The position numbers and the translations under genes were made by a program. The notes below the pieces were generated by a model. That model was not told where the DNA came from, ran no database searches, and saw only the letters and a program-made list of their open reading frames with translations. Positions 36,774 through 48,827 of a stretch of 64,000 bases of DNA are shown here, piece after piece (the stretch's first letter is position 1; each line of letters begins with the position of its first letter). Origin of the DNA: Ooceraea biroi (lineage: Eukaryota > Arthropoda > Insecta > Hymenoptera > Formicidae); contig NC_039517.1 of the NCBI RefSeq assembly GCF_003672135.1, positions 3,286,001 to 3,350,000 on the forward strand, given 5' to 3'.

Positions 36774-39700
36774 CTGTAAAGAGGAGCGATCAGATAGACG
36801 AGGGAATAATTTAAGGAACTGCTTTCTGTCGGATCTCGATTATTGCATCACTGTTTAATTATTTCATTAAAGAAATGGACATTCTTGGCTAATCTGTTAC
36901 CTTGGACATTAAATCTTAATTAGATTTCAGTTGCGACGAGGCACGCAAAAGTGTTTCGAAAAACAGAACCGCATATTGATAAACAGGATGAAAATGTAAC
37001 GCGATTGCAAAATATTATATTTGTTGACAGATTTATTACGTTCACGTAGCAAGCGGCATGAAGTAATAATGCTGTAAATTGAATGCCAAGAACGAACCAT
37101 GTCTGGAACGAGGCGCAATCTAACGTTTGATTGACAGCGGTGAAAGATATTTTCAGAGAAACCTTTCTACGGATGAACTTAAAGACATTAACCGTACTTT
37201 GGGTCGCATAATAGCGTTTGCTATTCAACGTTTGGCACACGGCCAAAAGTCTCTCGAAATAGGTGACTACCATACGATGCATATGCATGTACTTATGAAC
37301 TTTTGCACATTGATGCAGAAAAGAAGATGTATATTTGCACATAATCGTCAACATATTAAACATTATAAAATGACGACAGGCAAGATAGCACGGCAGGCAA
37401 TATACATACAGCAGCATCTGAAATAAAATCTCGGCAGCAGATTTCTCGTTTCTCATAATTCTTTTAATGTCCCATTACTTCATTAGCTTCAACAACAGGC
37501 TTACTCAAGCATCGCTGTGCTCTGCATTCTCGGAGATATATCGGGAAGCATTTCGAAAGATTTCGGCCGTGCTAGAGTTCGTTGATACCAGAGATCTTGG
37601 CAACTGGAAACGACAGTGTGCGTCTACGGACCTATTTAATTTCGGTGATGCATCAAGGCGACCTTCAATCGTAATCCTCGCATTTATCATATTCAGAGAG
37701 TCGCGGCAAACGATATTAGGTTCGAGACCGACTACAATGTCTCGCCAGGTAATTTTACGCATCGTAAAATCGAAAGAGGAAGCGCGTCGCGCCCCGAATG
37801 CCCGCAGACCGAAAAGTTTTAAGCTTTTTAGCCGGATACCGAGTGTAGGCCGGCTAAATATAGCGCTATTTCTATTTTCGACCAGCGCGCCGTTTATACA
37901 CGGTCGTCCGACAGACTGGCAGGTACATTCGCAATAATCGCGTCCGGTATTTCGGAAACTGACACGGATATTAATGACTCGTAGTCGTCTCGCAAGTTAC
38001 TCGTCCGTGCACACGTGGAGCATGGATCGTGGAGTGCGGGATGATCATCCGATGAACGTAAGCGCAGAAGCATTATCGAAACGTCGCGGTTGACATAGTC
38101 AGAAGATACAAATCTTGAAAAGTCCCGCAATTTCCCTTTGAATCGCGATCTGTTGTCATCCGAGGAAAATCTCCAGCTCGTGCTTCGACATCGACATAAA
38201 AGCGCGCACGAATTAGCGGCGGACTTTAAAATGTTAATTTAAACGCAGGATCGCATAATACCAATGTCTATTGTCACTCTCACTGCAAAACCAGCACTAA
38301 CTGGCGTGGTTCGTAAGTAAATTTATGTCGTTCCATGAGAATACGAGGGGATTCGTGGAGACATCGTTCTCTACTATCTGTCAGTTAGAATACATTTACA
38401 ACAATTAAGACGCGTGAAGCCAACGGGACGGCATCATTGAATCTTTGACTTCTGAGAATAATCATTTTAATTGCAAAACTATTAGTTTCAAGATTCAAGA
38501 TGCTGCAATAACGGAGCATTTTGTTTGCCAAATGAAACACCGGAATCTTGATCTCGCTCAAGGGACGAAAAGCTAGGACTCGGACAGACCGCTGGAATAT
38601 TTAGCGCGAGGAGGGATCATCCGTAGACGTTACAGTGAGACGTTAGCGTTTCGCTGGATCCTGGACCTCGGATGCTGCGTCCAAAAATAAGATCTCTCTG
38701 CCGAATTGATGATCAGAAATAGTCGGTGTTCGGAATGGATGTCGCTGACAGAATCGTTCGCACCGACTCGCCGGTCAGCAATTATTATTGGAGCTCACCC
38801 TGTCGACCCTACGACATAATATCACCGGTGTCACGCTGTAAATGCAGAAGCTGCACATTGTTGAACGAATTTTGCAATGACTCAACTTTAAGAGCTCATT
38901 TGTCGCAATCGACTTTGATATTTCGAACCGATTCGCTGCTGATAAAGAATATATTTTAGATCCCTCCCCGTGCTGATCTAATGCTAATCAATGTAACGCT
39001 AGCAAGGATGTTACAACACTTACCGTGATAATGTATCATGTTAAATTAATAAGATTCTTATAAATTACGCAACAGTCCGTAACTATTGCACACGCGCAAG
39101 CAAACAACCACCCACACGAGTCATAAAATACATGACGTTCCAAGATCTCCGGTCGCAACTTGAACTATTAATTCTTTTTGCTTTGAATATTAATTCTGTA
39201 GGGCTCCAAGTTAAAAAGCTTTCTGAAAAGATCGTTCAATCCTTACAATGCACCTTGGCAATTATTAGTATCCTGACACCGTAGAAAACATTTATTTAAA
39301 ATCTGAGAAGAACTTGTATCGCAAAGTTATGATGGAGTACCTCGGAGTCGGTACCTCCGACACGAACGATCGATAAATCCAGGTTCTTCTCGACAAGATT
39401 AAGCAATCTCGATGTCCGATTGATCTTATACGCACGAGAACGTGAACTGATCGTACCTCCGTACTCCTTCGCACTTTTTTCGCTCGTTTCCCCTTTTGCC
39501 GGGGATTCGCTGCGGAACTCGCGATTGGTGATGAACCGATCGCTCGTGAGGAACTTGATTGATTGATTATCGGGGTGTGATTCGGGGGTGGCGAGAGACA
39601 GAGGGAGGGTGATCTCTGTACCGGATCGCGACGCGGATCACGGAGAGACTGGCCCCGGTGCTGGATCATCGATCCAGGATGGGGCGTCGCGACGCTCTCT

Positions 39701-40248
39701 CTCGCCGCCCGCATTTATATTTAACTTTGGCATCACTCGACATTCGACTTAGCAGCGCTGCTCGTCCTCTGCATCTCGCCCTCGTTCTCATCCCTTCTCT
39801 TCTTTCGCCGGTCCGTTTCTTTTTGCTCGTTCGCGCCTCGCACGTCAGGGAACGTGCGCGCGAGGGATGGTGTACCGTTGCCACCATCCGTTACGCTATT
39901 ATCACCGATGAGCCAGCGGTGGTCGCTCATCGATAATTTTGGTCGGTCATTACGAAAATGCGTCCAATGACGCGCGACTGAGTGACGGTCCGACGCGTTC
40001 CTCGCGAATGTGATTTCGCGGGGCGACGACCCGATCGCGCATTCCCTTTCGTTGAGATGTAGCAAAGGTACCACTTTTCGTTACATACGATCCGGGTAGC
40101 GTTTGCTATCTAATATTTTGAATAGCATCAGTTAAATTGTACGATATAGCGATGCATGTATGTATCATGTCTCATATTGATGAATCTTGATATCTCAGAT
40201 TGATGATTGATAGGTTTCTTAAAGAAAAAGAATTTTGGGTATTTAATG
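36774..40248. other. Upstream region of Msp300, no further gene supported
   Basis: The stretch is mostly AT-rich with several open frames of 60-180 codons on either strand, none showing a domain or splice partners. The section at 39400-40070 is CpG-rich and is a candidate for the Msp300 promoter and untranslated first exon. Confidence 0.5.
39713..39719 (-). promoter_or_regulatory. Possible TATA box for the long Msp300 transcript
   Basis: On the minus strand the sequence AAATATAAATGCGGGCGG occurs at about 39705-39721, with a GC-rich stretch and good donors (GGAG then GTACGA near 39457) downstream in the direction of transcription. A non-coding first exon is needed because the ATG exon at 36720 has an acceptor upstream. 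This is a plausible place for it, but it is inferred only from consensus motifs. Confidence 0.3.
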
Positions 40249-40254
40249 TTTATT
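40249..40254 (-). terminator. Polyadenylation signal of the cysteine-rich peptide gene
   Basis: An AATAAA on the minus strand lies about 75 bases after the stop codon, a normal distance for a short 3' UTR. Confidence 0.6.
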
Positions 40255-40326
40255 TAATTCGATATTAATTGGAGCTCTTCACTCTCATTTTCATTTCACA
40301 TTTTTAACTATTGTTTTTAATCATTG

Positions 40327-40726
40327 TTAATTTGGATATCCTGGAGGAAAAGGTCCATCTCCAATAGGTCTGTCATCATTCGAAATTTTACCGGGAATAC
40401 ATTTAGCCAGATATGTCAAGCATACCAAGTTACGACAGCAGTCGTCAGTCAGGTGGCACTGTAAGTATAAGAATTTATTATATACTAAAATCATTCAAGT
40501 TGAAAATGACATGTACATATATGTACATGTTATGAATGTGATATTATAATCATAAATGAGGGTCTAAACATATTTTCTTTTTGTAAAAGGGATCTCAGGG
40601 ACACTAACATGTACTTTTATTTTCAATTGTACTTACAAGCCCCAGCCAAGGCTTACATTTATCAGAAGCAGCTGTTACGGCATTAACAGCGAGCATTGCA
40701 ATTAAAACAATCACTAGACACTTCAT
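40327..40726 (-). CDS. Small secreted cysteine-rich peptide with ICK (knottin) cysteine pattern
   Basis: Two coding exons, 40726-40637 and 40458-40327, give a 73-residue precursor. Residues 1-20 form a signal peptide (MKCLVIVLIAMLAVNAVTA). The mature part has six Cys in the order C-x6-C-x5-CC-x4-C-x6-C, the spacing of an inhibitor cystine knot, then an acidic, Pro/Gly-rich tail of about 24 residues. The splice GTAAGT/CAG is clean and phase 0. An upstream untranslated exon (about 41300-41246) joins an acceptor just before the ATG exon (40743). Knottins of this kind include arthropod neurotoxin-like and conotoxin-like peptides as well as non-toxic signalling or defence peptides; the sequence does not tell which. 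The tail after the last Cys is unusual. Confidence 0.82.
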
Positions 40727-41324
40727 TTTAACGAGAAAATATACTGCAACAGAATTAGACAACAATTAGATAAATAATGAATCATGTAACATAATGTAAT
40801 AAACACTGGATTATATAAAATAACTTAATATAAGTAATATTGTAGTAAATACCAGAGATTCTCAGGATTTAAAAAACGTTAGTGACTGCTTAAAGAAATC
40901 AACTCGACTACAATTATCTGACGTTTTCCCGTGCATTTATAGAACAATCGCGATAATCTTATTTGAAAAATCAAGCCTAACGACAATTGATAATGTTTTA
41001 ATCATCGGCACATTTTCTCTCGGGAATTATATTAGTATCAGTTGCGATATCTTGACACAGATACGAATCTGATAATTTACTCAATCTTATTAATACTTAT
41101 TATTTGCGCAGAAACATTTCGCTAGCGTGAAATGTTACAAAATACGTTTCCAATTAGAATCTGTTCACACAAGTCTCAACACTAATTTTATAAAATACAA
41201 AAATCAATGTGTGCAAGGAGAAATTGTGCAGATAAAGTAACTTACTATTTTCGCGGAAAGTAACAAGATGTTCGCAAAGTAGGACGTTAATAATGTTCTG
41301 AATCAGTCCCGGAAAATGCGTCCT

Positions 41325-41332
41325 ATTTATAC
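41325..41332 (-). promoter_or_regulatory. TATA box of the cysteine-rich peptide gene
   Basis: The minus strand has TATAAATAGGA here, followed about 30 bases later by the predicted transcript start and a short untranslated exon ending at 41246 with GTAAGT. This fits a strong, regulated promoter, as is usual for secreted peptide genes. Confidence 0.6.
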
Positions 41333-41339
41333 AAATCGC

Positions 41340-42127
41340 AAGAAGCGAATATCATGCATAAAGGTATTTATAATGCACATAAAACTATTTATAACATATT
41401 TTATGCATATGTGTCAAAACAACACGATAAGCGTACACGCGTTACAATTGATCATGCCACAATATCCATAAAATACTTCAAGGTAAAGAATAAAAAATTC
41501 AGAAAAAAGAAAAATAAAAATAAATTGTAAGGAAAATAGAAAGAACGCAGAAGAAATATCGGAAGATTGTATATTTACAAATGTATAACAAAATATGAAT
41601 ATATCTCTTTAAATAGCTTATCATAATACCTTAAATTCGTTATTGCGAATTTTTATTGTTGCGTATGCGTTGTATAAGTACGAGAGCAAGAAGTGTACGC
41701 GCGATTTCTAGTATATTCAGGTAACTTTATGTGTCATGTAAAACATTCACGTCGTACACTAATTTTATTAAAATAAGGCACTTATTACTTATCCCCTATA
41801 TGTCTTCTTCTCTAAAATTTATCTAGACATATTCGATCGATCGTGATATTGCATATTTGCACAATTGCGCGACATCACGACGAAATAAGATTATTAAATT
41901 AAGTTTTCTATTGCGAGTAAAGTATCGTATTGCAAGCAGGCATACACTCCCAGCAAAAGAGATGCTTTTAAATATACGTTTACGTGTGAGCGTATTACAA
42001 ATTATATATTTACACGTCTCGAGGCAACGGCTTTTCAATACTTAAAACATCGAATTTTTGAAGAGATTTTTCAACGCTAGGCGTGCGTGTCATGGCGAAA
42101 TTTATAATTATGCGTTACAATAAAAGT
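41340..42127. other. Intergenic AT-rich stretch
   Basis: No gene or mobile element recognised. An AATAAA on the minus strand near 41764 may end the XK-related transcript. Confidence 0.5.
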
Positions 42128-45100
42128 TCAAAGTTTCGTTTCATGTTTCACTCGAGTTCTAAGCAACTGATTCGGTCGTAAGGCACCGTGAGAATTATTT
42201 GGATAACAATTATTGGACGCGCCGCATTCCGGATTAGTATCGAGAACGTTGTTCCCTTCGTTGTTTTCGTAGATGTGACGCCTCTGCAAGGCCTCATCGT
42301 GATTATGAGCGTGACTGGCCTTCGTTCGAATTTGCGCTTCCGAATCCGTCTCATCCTCGTTATCGGCACTATCTACATCACCTGAGAACGATACAATCAG
42401 CGTTAAGAGAAGCATAATCCGTATCTGATTAGCTTGAGTTGTGTATGAAGATAGATGTACATGAAACTTTTATGATATTAAATACTCACCATCAGAGCTA
42501 TTAGTGGACGGCAAATAAAAGCGTGAAGGTGGCACTTTATTATTTCCCGCGCGACGCTCTCGTTCCCTCACGGCGTTGCTGGGATGATTATACTTAAATT
42601 CGCGGGGAAGCGTGTAACTTCTGGGTAACGAGACCTGACTACCCTCCATATCGCTGACCTCCGCCTCCCCCTCGCCTTCGCCCTTGGAACTTTCCTCAGC
42701 TCCATTTTGATTCGTGTGCAGTCTGCCGGAGAAAATTCGATCCAATTAATTCGTCCAGATTTTTTTTCTCAGTAGATTTTGATGGATTTTTCATTACCTA
42801 TGACTGAGATGTCCAGGCGGAGACCAATGAGGATAATGATGCGGAAGGCATCGCGGTGCCAGCAGTATCTCCGGCGTGTCTGCTCGCTCTCGTTGAGGCG
42901 CCACTCTCCATGGATTCGAGGGGTGTGGATTGTGATAGTACGGGGAGGAGGGCGGCGGCGGTAAGAGGCAGTGCATCTTCACGGGTGGCCAGGACGACAA
43001 CGCGCCACCGCCGTTCTGCTCAGAGAACGACGGCGGGGACGTGAATAACGGTGAACTCGGAGAGGTATGCAGCTTCGTGTTCGGCGGTGGTTGCTGGTTC
43101 GAGGCGGAGGGGGAGGACGAGAAGGAGGATGTCGATGCGGACGGAGGTGGGAACAATTTGCCCTCCTTGATCTCCTCTTGTATGGCCCGCAGTTCGCGCA
43201 GTTGCTGCTGCTTCTTCTCTTTCAATTTTTCCCGTATTAAGGTGACGTTTAACGAACCACTGATCGCTACGTCAGTTTCGCTTTTCCGCTCATGGGAACC
43301 GTCGTTCTGAAAAATTAATTGCGTTGTAATTATTATGCTAACGCAATGTAGAGTACGTAAATCTAAAACTTCATCGCAAATGTCTATACCTGCACTATGT
43401 TAGTCGACAGCGGTTTCTTCCAAAATGGGATCAATTGCCGCGATCCATTGCCCACGTTCAGCCACTGCTTCGGTTCTCCCATTGCCGTCACGGAATTCAT
43501 CACCGTGCCCGTTTGCGGCTGCGGCGGCGGCGGAGGTACGAAGGTGGTCGGCTTCTTCTTCTTGCGATTCGGATTCACAGCCGTTGGATTCGCGAAACGA
43601 CAATTGAATACGCCTGGTATACCACCGTTGCTCAATTTCACTTTTCTCATGCCGATGCTGATGTTGACCTTCTTCTCTTCGTTGTAATCTACTTGCTTCT
43701 CTTCCGCATTGTCCTAAGCAATTAGAAGATGCGTAACAGTGCTTTTCAGAAAATAGGACTGAAATCTACCGCATGTTATACCTGATTGGACAACGTCGTG
43801 AGATTCGAGCCTGTCATCCTTCCGCCAGCTTCGTACCTTAATCTTCTCACGTGAAAAAATCTATAAGCAAATTTTTAATTAAAATTGTAACATTGGAAAG
43901 TTAAAGCTCAATTGGCGTCAAGTTCGTTCCTGTAAAACTCACTCACCTGTAATAGAGACCCATGAAAAACATGCCACCGAAAAATAAAGCTAGAAGAGTC
44001 AGTGCTAGAGTAAGTGGATGTAAATGCTGCTGCTGAGGCAAAACGTCAGCGCGGTTAACACCGGTCATCCACACGCCGATGAGCAAACTGTTTTCCAAGA
44101 ACATCACGGTGTAAAATATCACCTGCACAGACATCCAATAGATATAATGAGCTAGCTAGACCTACTAATCGCAAGATTTTTCCGTGTGCTACGCGTGTAC
44201 TAACCATTTTCTGACGATGATTTGTTTCATGTAGATTAACGTATGCAAATATGTACACGAAGGCGAGGAGAGAGGCGAGAAAAGTCTTCCTAAGGAGAGG
44301 CAGGCGCTCGCCGCCGTGGAAGAGTCCATCCGGCGTGAGCAGTAGCCACGTCAACATGGTCAACCAGTGTAGGGCCATGACGATCAACAACCATTGTCCA
44401 CCGTACAGCGAAGCGTATGCAACCAGTGCTCCGACACGAGCGCTCACGGTTCCCAGACGCCAGAATAGCTGCGCCAGCACCCCCAGCCACGTCAGCACTA
44501 GGCGTTCTAGATTGCGTAGGCGCGCGGCACCTTTGCTGAAACTGGCCACCGCCCAGCACACGCTCCACAAGGAGAACCCTGCCGACACCAGCGTCAACTT
44601 GGCCAATTTACTGACGTCCTTGTCCTCGCTTTCCTTTGGTTTCCCGGCCTCTATCTCACCGCCGTCAGTGGTGTCGATGGATAGATAGAGATACAGCTGC
44701 AGCAGCAGCATCGGGGCGGCCTCGCAAAACGCGTGTATCAGCCGTAACACACAGAGTTCCCTCACCTGCGGAATAAAATAATAAAATTTGCATAAGACGG
44801 GAGACCGAGTGGAGACTTCTTTCTTGATGCGTGAGTAATCTGAAATTCCTTCGTACCTCATGCTTCACATAAGTTAAATTGACTGGGATAAATAACTTGA
44901 AATATCTCCATAGCACACCAATTTGGGTAGAATGGAGCAAGAGAACGTAGCCTACAGCCCAGTTGCCAATTTTCTTCACTGGATTCACGTCGCAGTCGGA
45001 CGCATTGCTGTTTGTTAGTTTACCCCTGGCTCCCCAGAGATACCACCGTAAGCTGACAATCTGCAAAGATCATAAAGACATGAGTTAGCAGGTATAAAGA

Positions 45101-45350
45101 CCTTTTTCTTTTTAAATGCTTGCTTGCTCGTTTAGATACTAACTTGAGAGATCAACAAAGAAGTAGCTATGAAAGTGATGCTCAGTGGAAAAAGCACGGG
45201 TGGTGCTATTGCTTGATGGGCGAGAGAGTATATCATCGCAAAGTCAAAGACAACATCGCAAAAGTAGGATGCTAAAGAAATAATGTTGAATAGGACGTCG
45301 CACAGGGGCAAAAATTCGTGCTGATGTTGTGATTGATGACACTGGGCCAT
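42128..45350 (-). CDS. XK-related protein (XKR4/6/7-type, probable lipid scramblase)
   Basis: XK-related proteins are multi-pass membrane proteins; some (CED-8, Xkr8, Xkr4) expose phosphatidylserine during apoptosis. Nine coding exons: 45350-45144, 45060-44857, 44765-44205, 44122-43947, 43860-43782, 43713-43390, 43306-42798, 42722-42490, 42381-42128; all phases agree, giving 848 residues. Residues 1-410 carry about eight to ten hydrophobic segments with family signatures (CDVVFDFAMIYSLAHQ; AFCEAAPMLLLQLYLYL; VNLHETNHR; FFGGMFFMGLYYR). Residues 410-848 are a polar tail with Pro- and Ser-rich runs and acidic stretches. An acceptor at 45424 implies a non-coding first exon upstream. The exact XKR class is not certain, and no caspase site is claimed. 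Confidence 0.88.
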
Positions 45351-45424
45351 AATGGGCTTTTATCGCCCATTTGGAATGCCTAGCAATCTTTTTATGTTGC
45401 TTTTATCAATCCACTCTTCACTTC

Positions 45425-47146
45425 CTGCGAACAAAATATCGCATTAAATTATGCAATACAATTATTAACATTACTATATAGATACTTATATAGATAAGAA
45501 ACAAAATATTTTAATTTAAAAAAGTTTTTTGCACGACATTAGTTTCTTACCAAGAAAAATATTGATTTCAGTCGCAACATTCAAGTTAATATGTAAGCAT
45601 TGATAATAATGCTTACATATTTTTATATTTTTCCTACGTTTATTATTTACTATTCTAAATTTTATGAAACAGATCACACATTCTTCTCTGAATTATTATT
45701 AAAAATAAATATATTTCTATGATTTTTGACATATAAAATTAAAAAATGCATTGTTCCAGCGTCGAAAATACAGTTGAAATTACCAGAAGAAATTTGGCAG
45801 AGAGGATTATAAATATGCAACAATGTTCAGTGTCACGAGGAGCGGGATCATTTGTCCGTTATGCACCGGGACGAAACGCACATCGCTCTAACGACGTCGA
45901 CGAGTCTCGCGTTCGTTCTGCGCCGCATTCGAAATTCTCGCGCACTCTCGCACTTCACTGTCGCGTCCGGACGATTTTTAAATGGCCCAGCGTAACGAGG
46001 CGGACGCGCAACAATGTCGGCGCGTACAGCGCAGCGTGGGATCGCGCGCTCGCTCAGCGCATTCCGCGCGTGTCATTGACGAGAGCGGCGATCACAAAAA
46101 TCACTCTCCCGATGCGGCCGCCGCGCCGCTCGCGGGGAAGCTGGACCAGCGGCGTTGGTATGCGCGGAATCCGCCCGTGCGCGAGCGAGCACGCGAGTTT
46201 AGAGAACGCGCGTCTCCACCCGGAGCGCCGCTCCCTCCCGCTGTCCGTCGGCTGCCGATCTCAAGTCGCCCCCTAAGACTCGTCGTCGTCCTCGCCGCGG
46301 TGGCGTGTCGTTGCGATGCTCGCTCGCGCACTGCATCTTTCGCAGGGACCCGCGGCGAATCCCGGCGCTACGAGAGACCGTGCCGCGCACGACGTCCCAC
46401 GCATACCGACCCGCCGATCTACCTGTTGATTCAGCGCGATCCAACGCGGCTATTTTACGCGCGCGCTGCGCACTCGCTCTCTCGCTCGCTCGCACACGGC
46501 CGCGGCCGAAAACACCTGGCGCCGCCGGTGAGGAACGCAGGAGCGAGCCTCACCTTAGGCGGCCTGGCCGTGCGATGCTCCGTCAGGATTTTTTCCGGTT
46601 ATCCTTCCTCCCGCGTACCGATCGCCTCGATACGCGGCTGCTGGTGCTAACGTGTGCGAGTTTGCCGCACCGTACCCTCGCGCGATCGCACATCCTTGGA
46701 CGTGCATGCGTGTTTCGAGTAACGTTCCGGGATAAATTGTTAAATGAAATGATTTTCTGACGTACTTTTTGACGCTAGACTAAAATATCAGAGTAACGAT
46801 ATATATATATATGTCTATACATATATGTATATTTCATAATATATAACATGTACATAGGCAATTATATAATATATACAATATAAGCGTCTATAAGATATGC
46901 CTTAAAAAGGTTTTGTGCTTCGCCACACTGCTCCTATGTACAAAATTTCCATTTGTAATCATGCATACACAATGTACATAAATATCTTACGTCAATCTTA
47001 CAAAATTATTCCAAAAATTATTACAAGATTATCGAAACCCTTTATAAATCTAATTTAACGTAAAAATCTTTCGAAAAGTATATTGTACTTAATGCTTTAT
47101 CATTTGTGCAGCTTGTGTGTTAGTCTCAGTTGTAACGGACAGATGA
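45425..47146. other. CpG-rich region between the XK-related gene and GMPPA
   Basis: The section at 45880-46720 is very CpG-rich and gives long Arg-rich open frames on both strands, which is typical of untranslated promoter DNA and not of a protein. A good minus-strand donor (AAG then GTGAGG near 46553) could end a non-coding first exon of the XK-related gene. The section at 46795-46870 is an AT microsatellite. I support no coding gene here. Confidence 0.5.
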
Positions 47147-48827
47147 TTAAAGAATTATTTCATTCTTATAGTTTCTCGTGAGTTCCTTGTGGGGCAGAAC
47201 AATCGAGTTCAGTAGTATTTTCTCGGCAGCCAAACTCACGCTGGTGCCTGAAATCAAATGTGCAATTGCAAACAGCGGACCATTATTAGGGGGCACGTTG
47301 CAAGTATCTTATTTCTTTACCAAGTATCGTGATGGAAGGATTCAGCTTGCCATTCGCATTGAATAGCGGCAAATTGTCCATTTTCGCGAACGGCTTGTTA
47401 GGATTGGGATCGCAAGGAGTCCCTTCAACGCGTGCCCATTCACCCACGTTGGTGCCGGTTCCTATGATGCTATGCAGGATAAGAGAATGTGCCTGTATGT
47501 GCGCATTGGCCAGTACAATCGACTCTCTAATTCTCACACCGGGCCCGATAGTCGTGTTCGGACCCACGCTCACGTTTGGACCCAGCTGTAAGAAACGGGA
47601 GTTCAGTAGGTCACGCGGATGATCCTACAGACCGCAGCGAGAGATTTATCCTCGTACCGTGGAAGTCGGATGTATAGTAGCTGATGGATGAATGTATACG
47701 TCCCCTATAATGTTACAGGAAGCGTTATTCGTGGAAGCAAGGCGGTCCGGCTGCTTCTGCTTGTGGACAGCCAAGTAATGGCGATTGGCGTATATCGCGG
47801 AGCCCGCGGTCTTCACCTGCGACCACCATCTGAACACGGGAAGTGCGAACAACCTTCCAGAGCCTGCCAAACGTGTAAGTATGTCCTGCTCGAACGCGAT
47901 GTGCGCTGGATCTCTGCCGTTGCAACATAACTGCCTGCGATGCGATGACACAATTAAGAGAGGTAGATAATTCATGAAACTTACTCGAGGCAGACACTTT
48001 GAGAACTTTACATCATGTGATCCTGCTGCTGGTTCGCATAAAACACATCCGCCATTGTTTGGAAAATGTCCGGAGAGGCAAGGTACACTCCGCAGTTGAT
48101 CAGGGTCGACACGAAGGTCGAAGGCTTTTCTACGTAATGCGCCACTTCGCCCTCTCTTCCCAAAACCATGCACCCGTAATTCAAGGATTGCTGACGTGTC
48201 GCCTCGGTGGCCATAATCGTGAGCAGCGCCTGTTTGCCGCTGTGAAAATCTAACATCTCCAGGAGGGGAAAGTCAGCACAGACGTCTCCGTTCATTATAA
48301 AAAAATATGTCGGGCTGCCTGAACGGATCTGGTCACGGAAGTGGTACATGCCTCCCGCCGTTCCAAGGGGAGTAAATTCCTGCAGGTATCTGATAATGAT
48401 GCCATAAGTGCTCGACATCTCCTGCACAAACTGAGCTAAATCATTCTTTGGGTACGCGCCAATTATCAGCACTTCGTTGAGCCCAGGCACTTTGGCACAT
48501 GCCTCGATGTGGTGTTGTATCATAGGCAATCCAGCTACTGGGAACAACGGCTTTGGAATATCCAAAGACAGAGGCCTAAATCGCGTTCCTACAGGATAAC
48601 AATAATATAAGTTATTATAAATATATTAATATAGATAATAATATAAATATAAATTATATACATCAAATCTTGATATGCATACAATTGGGTATACAATACA
48701 GATATACAATCACACCGTTACAATTAAGGTGATGCTCGATTTAATTGAAGTTTCACAATTTGAACTGGCTTCGATGATGATACAAACCCTTCAAGGGACT
48801 GCCGATGAGAATAACAGCCTTCAACAT
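47147..48827 (-). CDS. GMPPA: GMPPA, mannose-1-phosphate guanylyltransferase regulatory subunit alpha
   Basis: GMPPA pairs with the catalytic GMPPB subunit in the cytosol and restrains GDP-mannose synthesis. Five exons: 48827-48788 (40 nt, MLKAVILIGSPLKG), 48588-48012, 47934-47658, 47585-47321, 47247-47147, giving 419 residues, close to the length of the human protein (420). The N-terminal nucleotidyltransferase domain has GTRFRPLS and PKPLFPVAG, FFIMNGDVCADFP and VEKPSTFVSTLINCGVYL. The C-terminal left-handed beta helix has repeated hexapeptides (VGPNTTIGPGVRIRESIVL, IGTGTNVGEWARVEGTP), and the protein ends NSIVLPHKELTRNYKNEIIL. The short first exon was found by joining its donor (phase 1) to 48588. 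The gene starts 1.47 kb from the PHF21A-like ATG on the other strand. Confidence 0.95.

Noticed and set aside
36920..37456. 178-codon minus-strand open frame upstream of Msp300
   Set aside because: AT-rich sequence, overlapping an open frame on the other strand, with no domain; it may be chance.
45982..46650. 222-codon open frame in the plus strand between the XK-related gene and GMPPA
   Set aside because: Arg-rich, CpG-driven and overlapped by open frames on the other strand; no family resemblance and no splice signals in frame.
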